64,000 nucleotides of DNA, taken from the NCBI GenBank assembly GCA_002706265.1, contig PAKU01000037.1, positions 157,732 to 221,731 on the forward strand, in the 5' to 3' direction. A program made the translations under genes and the position numbers. Shown here piece after piece: positions 36,623 to 46,300 of the stretch. The stretch is from Polycyclovorans sp. (GTDB lineage: Bacteria; Pseudomonadota; Gammaproteobacteria; Nevskiales; Nevskiaceae). The notes beneath the pieces are model-generated. The model was not told the DNA's origin. It searched no databases and worked only from the letters and a program-made list of their open reading frames with translations. The number at the start of each line of letters is the position of its first letter. Positions within the stretch are counted from its first letter, which is position 1.

Positions 36623-37929
36623 TGCGCAGCCATCAGGGCTTCGATGGCGGCCGGCGCTTTCGGCACGCCCTCGGTCAAGACCCGCGGTGCGCCGTCGGTG
36701 ACCACCACGTCGTCCTCGATGCGGATGCCGATGCCGTGGAACGCCGCGTCCACACCCGCGCTGCCGGGCGCGATGTACAGGCCCGGCTCGACCGTCATCA
36801 CCATGCCGGGCACGAAGTTGCGGTAGGCGCCTTCGGCGGTGCGATAGCGGCCCACGTCGTGCACGTCCAGACCCAGCCAGTGGCCGGTGCCATGCATGTA
36901 ATAACGCCGCAGTTCACCGGACTCGATGACCCCGTCGGCGGTGCCCTGGCACAGCCCCAGATCGATGAGCCCTTCGGCCAGGATGTGCGAGGCCACCTCG
37001 TGCGGCCTGCCGACACTCACGCCGGCGCGCAGGGTGTCGATGGCCGCCCTGTTGGCCGCCAGCACCACGTCGTAAAGCGCCCGTTGCGGGCCGCTGTAGC
37101 GGCCGTTGACGGGAAACGTGCGGGTGATGTCGGCGGTGTAGCCGTCAAGCTCGCCACCGGCGTCGATCAGCAGCAGATCGCCGCCGCGCAGCGGCTGGTT
37201 GTTCTCGGTGTAATGCAGAATGCAGGCGTTCTCGCCGCCGCCGACGATGCTGGTATAGCCGGGCACCATGCGATGCGCGAGAAAATGACGCTCGATTTCG
37301 GCAGCCACTTCCCACTCGTTGCGGCCCGGCCGTGTCACCTGCATGGCCCGCACGTGCGCCTCGGCGCTGATGCGCCCGGCCAGGGCCATGATCTCGATCT
37401 CGTCGGCCGACTTGATCAGCCGCAGCTCATGCAGGGTCGACTCCAGCGCCTGCACGCGCGCCGGCGCCTGGGCACCGCGTCTGGCGACCTCGCGCAATTG
37501 GCGCAGGGTGCGGGTCACCAGCCCGTCGAGCGCGGCATGCTCGCCAAGGGTGTAGTGCAAGGTTTCGCGGCCGGCCAGCAGCTTCGGCAACTCGGTTTCA
37601 AGAGCGTCGAGTGCGTGGGCCTGATCGGCGCCGTAGCGCGCCATCGCGCCTTCAGGACCGGCACGGCGCCCGTCCCAGATTTCGCGTTCGGCATTGCGCG
37701 GCCGCACGAACAGCACGAACGCGCCTTCCTCGCGGCCCGGGCAGAGCACGGCAATCGCCTCGGGCTCGGGAAAGCCGGTGAGGTAATGAAAGTCGCTGTC
37801 CTGCCGGAACGGATAATGCGTGTCGCGCGAGCGCACCTGTTCCCGCGCCGCAGGGATGATCGCCACCCCCCGTTCACCGAGCGCCTGCATCAGCGCGGCG
37901 CGGCGCTCTGCGTGTGCCGGGGCCGTCAA
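36619..37929 (-). CDS. pepP: Xaa-Pro aminopeptidase (aminopeptidase P)
   Basis: PepP removes N-terminal residues that precede proline. The 436-residue protein has the N-terminal creatinase-like domain (TGFPEPEAIAVLCPG) and a pita-bread metallopeptidase domain from about residue 170. The dimetal ligands are visible in LLLIDAGGELDGYTADITRTFPV (two Asp; core DAGGELDGYTADITRTFP), HGTGHWLGLDVHDVG (His), VMTVEPGLY (Glu) and GIRIEDDVVVT (Glu). The leftmost start is TTG at 37929, overlapping the ygfB stop (TTGA). It is the second gene of the ygfB-pepP-ubiH-ubiI operon. Confidence 0.96.
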   Translation of the reverse strand: MTAPAHAERRAALMQALGERGVAIIPAAREQVRSRDTHYPFRQDSDFHYLTGFPEPEAIAVLCPGREEGAFVLFVRPRNAEREIWDGRRAGPEGAMARYGADQAHALDALETELPKLLAGRETLHYTLGEHAALDGLVTRTLRQLREVARRGAQAPARVQALESTLHELRLIKSADEIEIMALAGRISAEAHVRAMQVTRPGRNEWEVAAEIERHFLAHRMVPGYTSIVGGGENACILHYTENNQPLRGGDLLLIDAGGELDGYTADITRTFPVNGRYSGPQRALYDVVLAANRAAIDTLRAGVSVGRPHEVASHILAEGLIDLGLCQGTADGVIESGELRRYYMHGTGHWLGLDVHDVGRYRTAEGAYRNFVPGMVMTVEPGLYIAPGSAGVDAAFHGIGIRIEDDVVVTDGAPRVLTEGVPKAPAAIEALMAAQ

Positions 37930-38483
37930 TGCACGCTCCGCGAGCGTTGCGGATCGGGCATGGGATCGGGCCGCAGCTCCATGTAGATCAGCTGCACGCC
38001 GACGCGCACGTATTCCACCAGCTCGGCGTAGGCCACTTCTTCAAGCTCGCCGTCTTCCTCGGGGTCGAAACTGGCGCGCGTCAGCTCGGTGAAGTCGGTG
38101 AGAATTTCCTGGGCGTCGTCGCTCATCGCCCTGGGGTCGAACCCCGGCTTCAGCGACAAGCCGAACAGAAAGCCGGCACACCACGCGGCCATGGCCTCGA
38201 CCCGCGTTTCCAGCGAATGGCTGTCGTCGGGCAGCAGCGGGGCAAACCCCAGGGCTTCGTCCTGCAAGGACACCAGGGCCTCGTCACGCAGCTGCTTGAG
38301 GCCCTCCGGGGCACGCGACCGGGCGGGCACGCCGGCGTCGACCAACATGAACAGGTCGATCTCTTCCGGGCGCTGCACGCACAGCGCGCCACACACCGAG
38401 CCGTGAATCTCGGCGGTGTCACCACCGCGTTCAATCTGGCGGACCACCGCGTCCAGCGCGGCAAAATCGAGAGGCTTTGACAT
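37926..38483 (-). CDS. ygfB: YgfB/UPF0149-family protein
   Basis: A 185-residue acidic helical protein of the UPF0149 family. Characteristic segments are AEIHGSVCGALC near residue 28, AAWCAGFLFGLSL near residue 100, and a final acidic helix EEDGELEEVAYAELVEYVRVG. Its role is not settled; in Pseudomonas a homologue modulates expression of beta-lactamase genes. The start may be ATG 38483 or, two codons earlier, 38489. A perfect TATAAT lies at 38496-38491 with no Shine-Dalgarno between it and the start, so a leaderless message is possible. It begins the pepP-ubiH-ubiI operon and is divergent from argA. Confidence 0.92.
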   Translation of the reverse strand: MSKPLDFAALDAVVRQIERGGDTAEIHGSVCGALCVQRPEEIDLFMLVDAGVPARSRAPEGLKQLRDEALVSLQDEALGFAPLLPDDSHSLETRVEAMAAWCAGFLFGLSLKPGFDPRAMSDDAQEILTDFTELTRASFDPEEDGELEEVAYAELVEYVRVGVQLIYMELRPDPMPDPQRSRSVH

Positions 38484-38490
38484 GCGCATG

Positions 38491-38496
38491 ATTATA
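38491..38496 (-). promoter_or_regulatory. Consensus -10 hexamer for the ygfB operon
   Basis: TATAAT on the minus strand ends one base before ATG 38489. The expected transcription start, about seven bases downstream, falls at or next to ATG 38483. No TTGACA-like -35 is seen at 16-18 bases. Inference from sequence only. Confidence 0.5.
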
Positions 38497-38531
38497 AGCC
38501 GCGCGCCGGATCGCCCCGCGCCGGGCGAATC

Positions 38532-38537
38532 TATACT
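38532..38537 (+). promoter_or_regulatory. -10 hexamer for argA
   Basis: TATACT lies six bases before the argA ATG at 38544, so the predicted start of transcription coincides with the start codon. No Shine-Dalgarno sequence lies between. There is no clear -35 hexamer and no ARG-box palindrome visible. Confidence 0.5.
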
Positions 38538-38543
38538 GGCCGC

Positions 38544-39866
38544 ATGAATGCCACCGACTTCATTGCCGCCCTGCGCGCTGCCGCGCCCTATGCCCACGCG
38601 CATCACGGGCGGGTGTTCGTGATCGCCTTTGGCGGCGAAGCGGCCGAGCAACCCGGGTTCGACGCTTTCTTGTACGACGTGGCCCTGCTGCACAGCCTGG
38701 GCGTCAAGCTGGTGCTGGTGCACGGTGCGCGACCGCAGATCGACGCCATGCTCACCGCACAGGGGCTTGCCGCGCTGTACCAGGGAGACCTGCGCGTCAC
38801 CGACCGCGCCGCGCTGGAGTGCGTCAAGGCCGCCGTGGGCAGCCTGCGCATGGGCATCGAAGCCCGCCTGTCCACCGGGCTGGCCAGCACGCCGATGGGC
38901 GGCGCGCGGCTGCGGGTGCTCGGCGGCAATCTGGTCACGGCCAAACCGGTGGGCGTGCGCAACGGGGTCGATCACCAGTTCACCGGCGAGGTGCGCCGCG
39001 TCGATGTGGACACGCTGCGCGATGTGCTGCAGGACGACCGCATCGTGCTGCTGTCACCCATCGGCTATTCACCGACCGGCGAGATTTTCAACCTGCGCGC
39101 CGAAGAGGTCGCCACCGCCACGGCCGCCGCGCTGAAGGCCGACAAGCTGGTGCTGGTGCTGCCCAGCGACCCCAATCAATGGCGGCTGGCAGAAGACACC
39201 GGCGATGCCGGTCAGCTGTCGCTGGCCGAGGCCGAGGTCTTGCTGGCGTCGTCCGATCACGTGCCTGAGGAAGACCGGCACGTGATCGAGGCGGCCATCC
39301 GCGCCGGGCACGCGGGCGTGAAGCGCGTTCACCTGATCGGCCAACAGACCGACGGCGTGCTGCTGCGCGAGCTGTACACGCGCGATGGCGAGGGCCTGAT
39401 GCTCTACGCCGACAGCGCCTACGAGGCCACGCGCGATGCAACCATTGAAGACGTGGGCGGCATTCTCAGCCTCATCCAGCCGCTGGAGGCCAGCGGCGTG
39501 CTGGTGCCACGCTCGCGCGAGCAGCTGGAACTGGAGATCGAACACTTCAACGTCATCGTCCGTGACGGCCTGGTGATTGCGTGCTGCGCGCTGTTTCCCG
39601 ACCTCCCCAGTGGTCTCGGCGAATTCGCCTGCGTGGCCGTGCACCCGGACTATCACCGCGCCGGCCGCGCCGCCGCGCTGCTGAAGCGGGTCGAGGTCGA
39701 AGCCCGGCGGCTGGGTCTGAAACGGCTTTTCAGCCTGACCACGCATTCACCGCATTGGTTTATCGAGCACGGCTTTCAGCCCCACACGGTGGAAGCGCTG
39801 CCGATGGCGCGCGCCGCGCTGTACAACTACCAGCGCAATTCCAAGGTGCTGATCAAGACGCTGTGA
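38544..39866 (+). CDS. argA: Amino-acid N-acetyltransferase (N-acetylglutamate synthase)
   Basis: ArgA acetylates glutamate as the first step of arginine synthesis and is normally inhibited by arginine. The 440-residue protein has an N-terminal amino-acid-kinase-like domain (residues 1-280: FVIAFGGEAAEQPGF, LVLVHGARPQIDAML, GEIFNLRAEEVATA). A C-terminal GNAT acetyltransferase domain follows (300-440: GGILSLIQPLEASGVLVPRS, CVAVHPDYHRAGRAAALL, FSLTTHSPHWFIEHGF). This is the bifunctional-looking architecture of E. coli ArgA. The ATG at 38544 matches the family N-terminus but has no ribosome-binding site. It converges on chpC with three bases between the stops. Confidence 0.97.
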   Translation: MNATDFIAALRAAAPYAHAHHGRVFVIAFGGEAAEQPGFDAFLYDVALLHSLGVKLVLVHGARPQIDAMLTAQGLAALYQGDLRVTDRAALECVKAAVGSLRMGIEARLSTGLASTPMGGARLRVLGGNLVTAKPVGVRNGVDHQFTGEVRRVDVDTLRDVLQDDRIVLLSPIGYSPTGEIFNLRAEEVATATAAALKADKLVLVLPSDPNQWRLAEDTGDAGQLSLAEAEVLLASSDHVPEEDRHVIEAAIRAGHAGVKRVHLIGQQTDGVLLRELYTRDGEGLMLYADSAYEATRDATIEDVGGILSLIQPLEASGVLVPRSREQLELEIEHFNVIVRDGLVIACCALFPDLPSGLGEFACVAVHPDYHRAGRAAALLKRVEVEARRLGLKRLFSLTTHSPHWFIEHGFQPHTVEALPMARAALYNYQRNSKVLIKTL

Positions 39867-39869
39867 CGC

Positions 39870-40367
39870 TCAGGCCCCGGTGGCGCGCGCGGCCAGCGCC
39901 GCGGCCTCGCGTTCCAGCACCGCCAGATCGGGAATGGCCACGGGCTGTCGGGCAATTCGGCAGCGTTGCGCGATCACCCCGCCCACATCGACCGCCAGGG
40001 CATCCGCCGTCAGCACCTGTTGGCTGAGCGTGACCCGCCGCGGCGCCGACTGCGCCACCAACACCAGCCGCGCCTCGGGCGACGACACGCCCTGCAGCAC
40101 CACCAACCGGCCACGAAGACCGGGCGGCGCGCGGTCGTGGCCCAGCAATGCTTCAAGCTGCAGCGCCGGCAGGCGGTGCCCGCGGTAGCTTACCCAGCCC
40201 GCCAGACCCCTCAGATCGGCCCGCTGCGCGGCCTCCGGCAAGGGCGCCAACAGGGCCATGGGCAGCACGTCCAGCAGGGCGGCGTTGGGCAGCAGGGCGC
40301 TGTCCTGGTCCAGAGGAATCAAGGCTGCGTACAGCACCTCGCGGCGTTGCGGCGCGGGCGACCTCAT
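39870..40367 (-). CDS. chpC: CheW-domain protein ChpC-like
   Basis: The 165-residue protein is a single CheW-like domain, a scaffold that links chemoreceptors to CheA-type kinases. It is divergent in sequence; the recognisable part is RGLAGWVSYRGHRLPALQLEALLG near residue 55 (core WVSYRGHRLPALQLE), the usual region around the conserved Gly-Arg of CheW. It follows chpA with a four-base overlap (ATGA), and its position at the end of the pilG-pilI-chpA series matches ChpC of Pseudomonas, which is optional for twitching. The name rests on context more than on sequence. Confidence 0.82.
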   Translation of the reverse strand: MRSPAPQRREVLYAALIPLDQDSALLPNAALLDVLPMALLAPLPEAAQRADLRGLAGWVSYRGHRLPALQLEALLGHDRAPPGLRGRLVVLQGVSSPEARLVLVAQSAPRRVTLSQQVLTADALAVDVGGVIAQRCRIARQPVAIPDLAVLEREAAALAARATGA

Positions 40368-43300
40368 GCCGCGACACCGGGCAGCAGGGCCTTGAGGGCA
40401 TCCATCAAATCCCCTTCCTGATAAGGCTTGATCAGGTAACGGTTGACCCCGATCGCCGCCGCCCGGCTGCGGTGCTTGTCACCGGAGCGCGAGGTGATCA
40501 TGACGATGGGGATGCGCGCCAGGCGCTCGGTATTGCGCACGTAACTGGCCACCTCGAAGCCGTCGGCCCGCGGCATTTCAATGTCGAGCAGAATCGCGGC
40601 CGGTGTGACCGTGGCCAACTGCGCCATTGCATCGAGCCCGTCTTTGGCGGTCATGACCCTGAGCCCGTTGCGCGCCAGCAGGCGCTGGGTGACGCGGCGA
40701 ATGGTGATGGAGTCGTCGACCACCATGATCAGCGGCGTGCTGCCGGCCCGGTCAACGCGCGGCTGGACACGCTGCTGGCGGGCGCGGGCCTGGGCCAGCG
40801 CCAGAGCATCAAGAATCAGCACCACCTGACCGTCGGGCAATATGGTTGCGCTGCTGATGCCGTTTATGGCGCTGATGATCGGCCCCAGCGGCTTGGCAAC
40901 GATCTCGCGGTTGCCGATGACCGCATCGACCAGCAGCGCGGTGCGGCTGCCGCCCACCAGGCCCTCGCTGGCGCGGAGCATCACCGCCTGCACGGTGTTG
41001 TGGTCCACCGTGACCGCGCTTGCGGCCACGCCCAGCAGGTCGCTGAGGCGGCGCAATTGATAAGGCTGGTTGCCGTACATCACCGGCTCGGGCGTGCTGG
41101 CCGACAGGTGACGTGGCAGGTCGTTGAGCGGGATCCGCACCACCCCTTCGATGTTGGCCAGCGGCAAGGCGTAGGGCCGTTCCGAAACCCGCACCAGCAA
41201 TGCGTGTGACACCGCCAGCGTCAGCGGCAGCCGCACCTGGAAACGCGCGCCCTTGTGCCGCGTCGAGACCACGCCCAGGGTGCCGCCCAACTGCTTGACC
41301 TCGGCGGCGACGACGTCCATGCCGATGCCGCGCCCGGCCGACTGGGTCACGGTTTCGGCCGTCGAGAAGCCGGGCTCGAAGATGAAGCTGGCGAGGTCGA
41401 CCTCACGCTGCGGTGCGTCGGCGGCCAAGGGCGCAGGCAGCAGGCCCCGTTGCACGGCAATCGTCTCGATGCGCGCAAAGTCCAGCCCGCCGCCGTCGTC
41501 GCTGAGCACCATCAACAGTTCGCTGCCTTCACGCTGCAGGGTGATGGTCACCTGCCCAACCGGCGGCTTGTTGGCCTCGGCGCGCCGTTCCGGGGGCTCG
41601 ATGCCGTGCACCACGGCGTTGCGCAGCAGGTGCTCCAGCGGCGCGGTCATGCGTTCGAGCACGTTGCGGTCCAGCTCGGCCTCTTCACCGATGACCTGCA
41701 GCGTCGCCTGCTTGCCGAGTTCCAGGGCCGTGGCGCGCACCACCCGCTGCAGGCGCGGAATCTGCCGCGAGAACGGCACCATCAGGGTGCCCATCAGCCC
41801 CTGCTGCAACTGGGTGTTGACGCGGTTCTGCTGCACCAGCAGGGTTTCGCTGTCGCCCACCACGCCGCTGAGGGTGTCGTGCAGCCCGGCGATGTCGCCC
41901 AGGGATTCGTTGAGCGAACGCGACAGCTCCTGCATGCGCGTGTAGCGGTCCATTTCCAGCGGGTCGAAATCGCCGGCGTAGCGGTCCTGCTCGGGCGTAC
42001 TGGAGGCCAGACCGCGGGCGTGAATCTGAGCGTCGGTTTCGGCGTCCATCTGTCGCAACTGGTCGCGCAGGCGTTCCACCGACTGCTGCATCTCGGCAAG
42101 CTGGCTGCGCGCCTGGGTCATCTGCGCTTCCAGTCGCGCACGGATGATCGAGACCTCGCCCACCTCGTTGAGCATGCCGTCGAGACGCTCCACCGCCACG
42201 CGCGCGGTTTCCTGTCGCGACACCGCACTGTCGGCCTCGTCTTCGGGCACGAAGAACAGGCGTGGATCCCACTCCAGCGGCGTCGCGGCCGGCGCGTCCG
42301 GCGAGCCCTGGCCGGCGCTGGCCGCGGCCAGCGCGGTCAGACTGACCGGCGGCTGCAACACCTGTTGCGCCAGATCGCTGATGGCGACGCCAACGGCCTC
42401 CAGCGTGTGCGCCTCGGTCAAGGTCAGGCCTTGGAGCTCCTGACGCTCCAGCTCGCTTTCGAGGGCATGGGCGCGATCGGCCAGGGCGGTCCAGTTGCAC
42501 ATGCCCGCGCCCCCTTTGAGGGTGTGCAGGGCCCGCAACAGGTCGCCCCGCGGGCTGGCATCGGCCGTGTTCTGCCGCCAGCGGCCGAACGCGGCTTCCA
42601 GCGCGTCGATCAGCTCGCTGGCCTCCTCCGAGAAGATGGCCAGCAGTTCCGCCTGATCGGCGTCATCCGGCGCCCCATCGGCTGGTGCGCGTTCGCTGAA
42701 TGGCATCGACGGCACGGGCTGTTCGCCATCGGCCGCTGGCAGGACTCCGACATCGGTATCGGCATCGGCGGTGGGCGCCGGCGCTGCGATCGCGTCCGCA
42801 ACCGGGGCCAGCGGGTCGTCGTGCCACGACGCAAAACTGTCGGTCTCGCCGCGCTGCAGGCCCCGCAGCCCGGCTTGAAGGCGATGGCCAATGTCGGCAA
42901 GGCGGCTGAACACGCCCGGTGCAGGCGTCTGCCCTTGCAGCGCCTTGACCTGAGCTTCCAGACGTTCGGCCACGTCGCCGAGGGCGGGATGCCCCGCCAT
43001 GCGCGCACTGCCCTTGAGCGTGTGCAGCACGCGCTGCGTGTCGGTGGCGGGCTCGGGCGCCTCGGGGTGCAGCGCCCAACCCTGGGTGAGGGTGTCGAAG
43101 GTGTCGAGCAAGGCCCGGGCTTCGGCGAAGAAAATCGCATCCAGCGCCTGATCGTCATCGTGGTCGTCGTCTTCATTGCCCTCTTCATCGGTGCCGCGAT
43201 CAGTGACGTCGGCCTGTGGCGCGGCGGGCGCCGGTATTGGCGCTGGCAGCGGCGACGGGGCGGGCGCATCACCCATGGCCTCGGTGGTCTCCATCACTGA

Positions 43301-46300
43301 CCCGGCAGGCACGGGCGCGCCCGGCGCGTCATCGCCCACTCCGGCGTCATCGGCGGCGGGCTCGGCAACGCCGTCACGCGGTATCGGCCCCTCGGCGCGC
43401 CCCAGACCCTCGATGCGCTCGAGCAGGTCGGGCGCGACGGCCGGCGCACGGCCTTCGCGATAGGCATCCAGCAGTTGCTGCAGGGCCTCGAAGACCGCGG
43501 GCAACTGCGCAAACACCATCGGCCCGGGCGTGACCTGCGCCAGGCGCCTTTCCAGCGCGCGGGCCACCTGGGCCAGCGACGGCACGCCCGAGACGGCGGC
43601 CGCGCCGCCCAGCGTGTGCAGTTCGCGCTGCATGGCCTCGGGCAGGTCGTGGCGCGCGGGGTCCTGCGCCCATTCGCGTGACAGCGACTCGGTTCTGTCG
43701 ATGAGGTCGAGCGCCTCCATCGAAAACACCTCGATCAACTCGCGCGCGGCCACCACCGCCTTCACCGCGTCCGGCGCCTGCGTCTGCGCATGGCGCAGCC
43801 GCGCCAGCATCTGCGTGCCGTCAGCGGCGTCGGCATCGACCTGATTGACGGTCGACACCCAGTTGCGCGCCTGTTCGACCACCGCCGCCAGCACCTCACA
43901 GGCCTCGGCCTCGGGTCGCCGGCCAATGGCGCGCAAGCCATCAAGCCAGTGCTCGCATTCGGCCGCCACTTCGGCCAGAGCCGGCAGGCCGACGGCACTG
44001 GAGGCGCCGCGCAGGGTATGAAAGGCGCGAATCACCGAATCGGGCACGTCGCGATGCGCACCGGGCTGCTGCAGCCAAAGGCTGATCTGATCCAGCCTGT
44101 CGTTGGCATCATCGACGAAGGCCGCGCGCATCTCGGTGGTGACCTTCGGCCCCTCCAGGCACTGCCGGGCACGCTCGATCAGCGACGCCGCGGGGTCGGG
44201 CAGCGCTTCGCCCGCGCGGAAGCGCGTGATCATTTCTGGCAAGGCCTGATGCGCTGAGGTGATCACGTCGATCACGTCGTGCCCGATGTCGCGCGCGCCG
44301 TCGAGGACCGCGTTGAGCACGCGCTCCACCGACCACGCAAAGTCGGCCAGATCGTCGGCGCCGACCATGCGCCCGGAGCCTTTGAGGGTGTGAAAGGCGC
44401 GGCGGATGACCAGCAGTGCCTCGGAGCGCTCCGGTTGCCGCCGCCATGCGGGGATCACGCCGTCCAGGGTGATCAACACCTCGGCGGCTTCTTCACAGAA
44501 GATTTCGCGCAGCGCCGGATCGGTGTCATCGGGGTCCGTCGGCAGCGGTTCGGGCGCGGCTGCGGCTGGCGCGGCGGGGGCAGTCAGCGCGCCGGATGGG
44601 CCAGTGGGCAGCAGGGCGCGCAGCTCCGCCAACAGCCGCTCAATGTCGGCAAACGGATCAATCTCGCCTTCGATCAGCCCGGCCCCAAGGCCATCACGCA
44701 GCGCTTCCAGCGACAGTTCGACCCGCGAGCTGATCAGGGCGAACAAGCCCGCCCATTCGGTTTCCGGGCCCTCGACAACCAGGGCCGGGTGGGCAACGAC
44801 CGCTGCCAGACCCCTCAAGGCCGTGGCGATGGCCCCCTGCTCGATGATCGGCAGCACCAGGGCCACGCGCTCCAGCAGCGCCGGCACATCGGCCAGACCT
44901 GCCGCATCGCGCCGGCGGAAGGCCGTGTCGAGCGCACCGCGTGCGCGGGCCAGGTCTCCCAGTGCCACCCGGATCAGGGCGATGCGACTGTCTTCGAGGG
45001 TCGGGTTGGGCAGCTCGCCCGGCTCCGGCGTCATGGGCGGCACCAGGCCGCCGAGTTGGCCGAACAGCTCGCGTTCAAGGCTGGCCTCAACCCGCAAGAG
45101 GTTGCCCGCAAGGGCTTCCCAGCCGGCCACGTCGGCCGTGAGCTTGAGTTCGGCCAACTGCCCGCACTGGCGCGTCACGTGGGCGCCCAGCGTGAGCAAC
45201 CCCAAGCCGCGCAGCGTGTCGGCAATCTGCGCCAGGCACCGTTCGGCCAGTTCCAGATGAACGGGCTCGGCCGTGCGCACCGCAAGATCGATGGCGTCTT
45301 TGGCTTCGGCCAGATCAGCCCTCAATTCACGGGTGACCTGGGTCAGCAGCCGCGCGTTGGGGCCTTGCAACTGGGCTCGGCGACGTTCAATGACGCAGTC
45401 GTCGGGCACCCATTCGCGCAGACGCCAGGCAGCCTGTACCGCCATGACGCGCCGTCCACCCGGCACCGCACGGGCGACGAGGTACAGCAGGCCGGCGGCC
45501 AGCGCTGCCACTTCGGCCGCGACTTCGGCTTCGGCATTGATCGCAGCATCGGCAGGCCGTTCGCCCAGACGCTTCAACAGTTGCCCGACGGCGCCGAGCT
45601 GACGGCGCAGCTCCATCCCGAAGTCCAGCCTGCGCGTCAGCACGGCTTCGACGAGGGCGGCCAGGCTGGTCCACAACCAGTACGACGGCAGATCCGGCGT
45701 GGCCGACGCCAACTGCTCCGACAGTTTGCCGAGGCGGCCCCAGTGGGCGCGCGCATCGGATTGCTCGCGCATCACCGCCAGCAGTGACGACTGGTAGTAG
45801 GCCGAAGCCTTGCGCGCCAGGGCGGGCATCTGGCTGGGGTGGGCGCGGCCATCGCCCTCACGCGCGGGCCAGGGCTGCTGCGCCAATTGCAGGGCAATGA
45901 TGGCCGATTCGGCCACCAGCGGCCGCTTCACCGCCAGCCGCAGCTCGTTGATCAGCGGCAACAGCAGCAAGGGCGAATCGGCCTGGCCACGGGCCAGCAG
46001 ATCGAGATAGTCGGGAATCAGCACGCAGCCGCTCAACACGGCACTGAGGCCACTGTCGGTGGTGCTGAATTGATCGGCCCCCTCGGCGACGGTGCCGCGC
46101 CGGCCGCTCAGCACGTCGGCCATGCCGTCGAAGCTCAGCCGCAAGCTGACCCAGGGCAGCACCTGCGCAACGCCCTGCAGCTCTTGCAGCGCGCCCAGCG
46201 CCTCGTCCAGCGGCACGGCGCCGTCGCGGCCTTCCACATGGCGCTCGATGGCCAATCGCACCTTGATCAGGCTGCGCTCGATGCCGGGTCGTATCCACAG

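Noticed and set aside
41255..43300. Plus-strand open frame of 681 codons inside chpA
   Set aside because: The composition is typical of an antisense frame of a GC-rich gene; the minus strand carries clear Hpt, kinase and CheW motifs.
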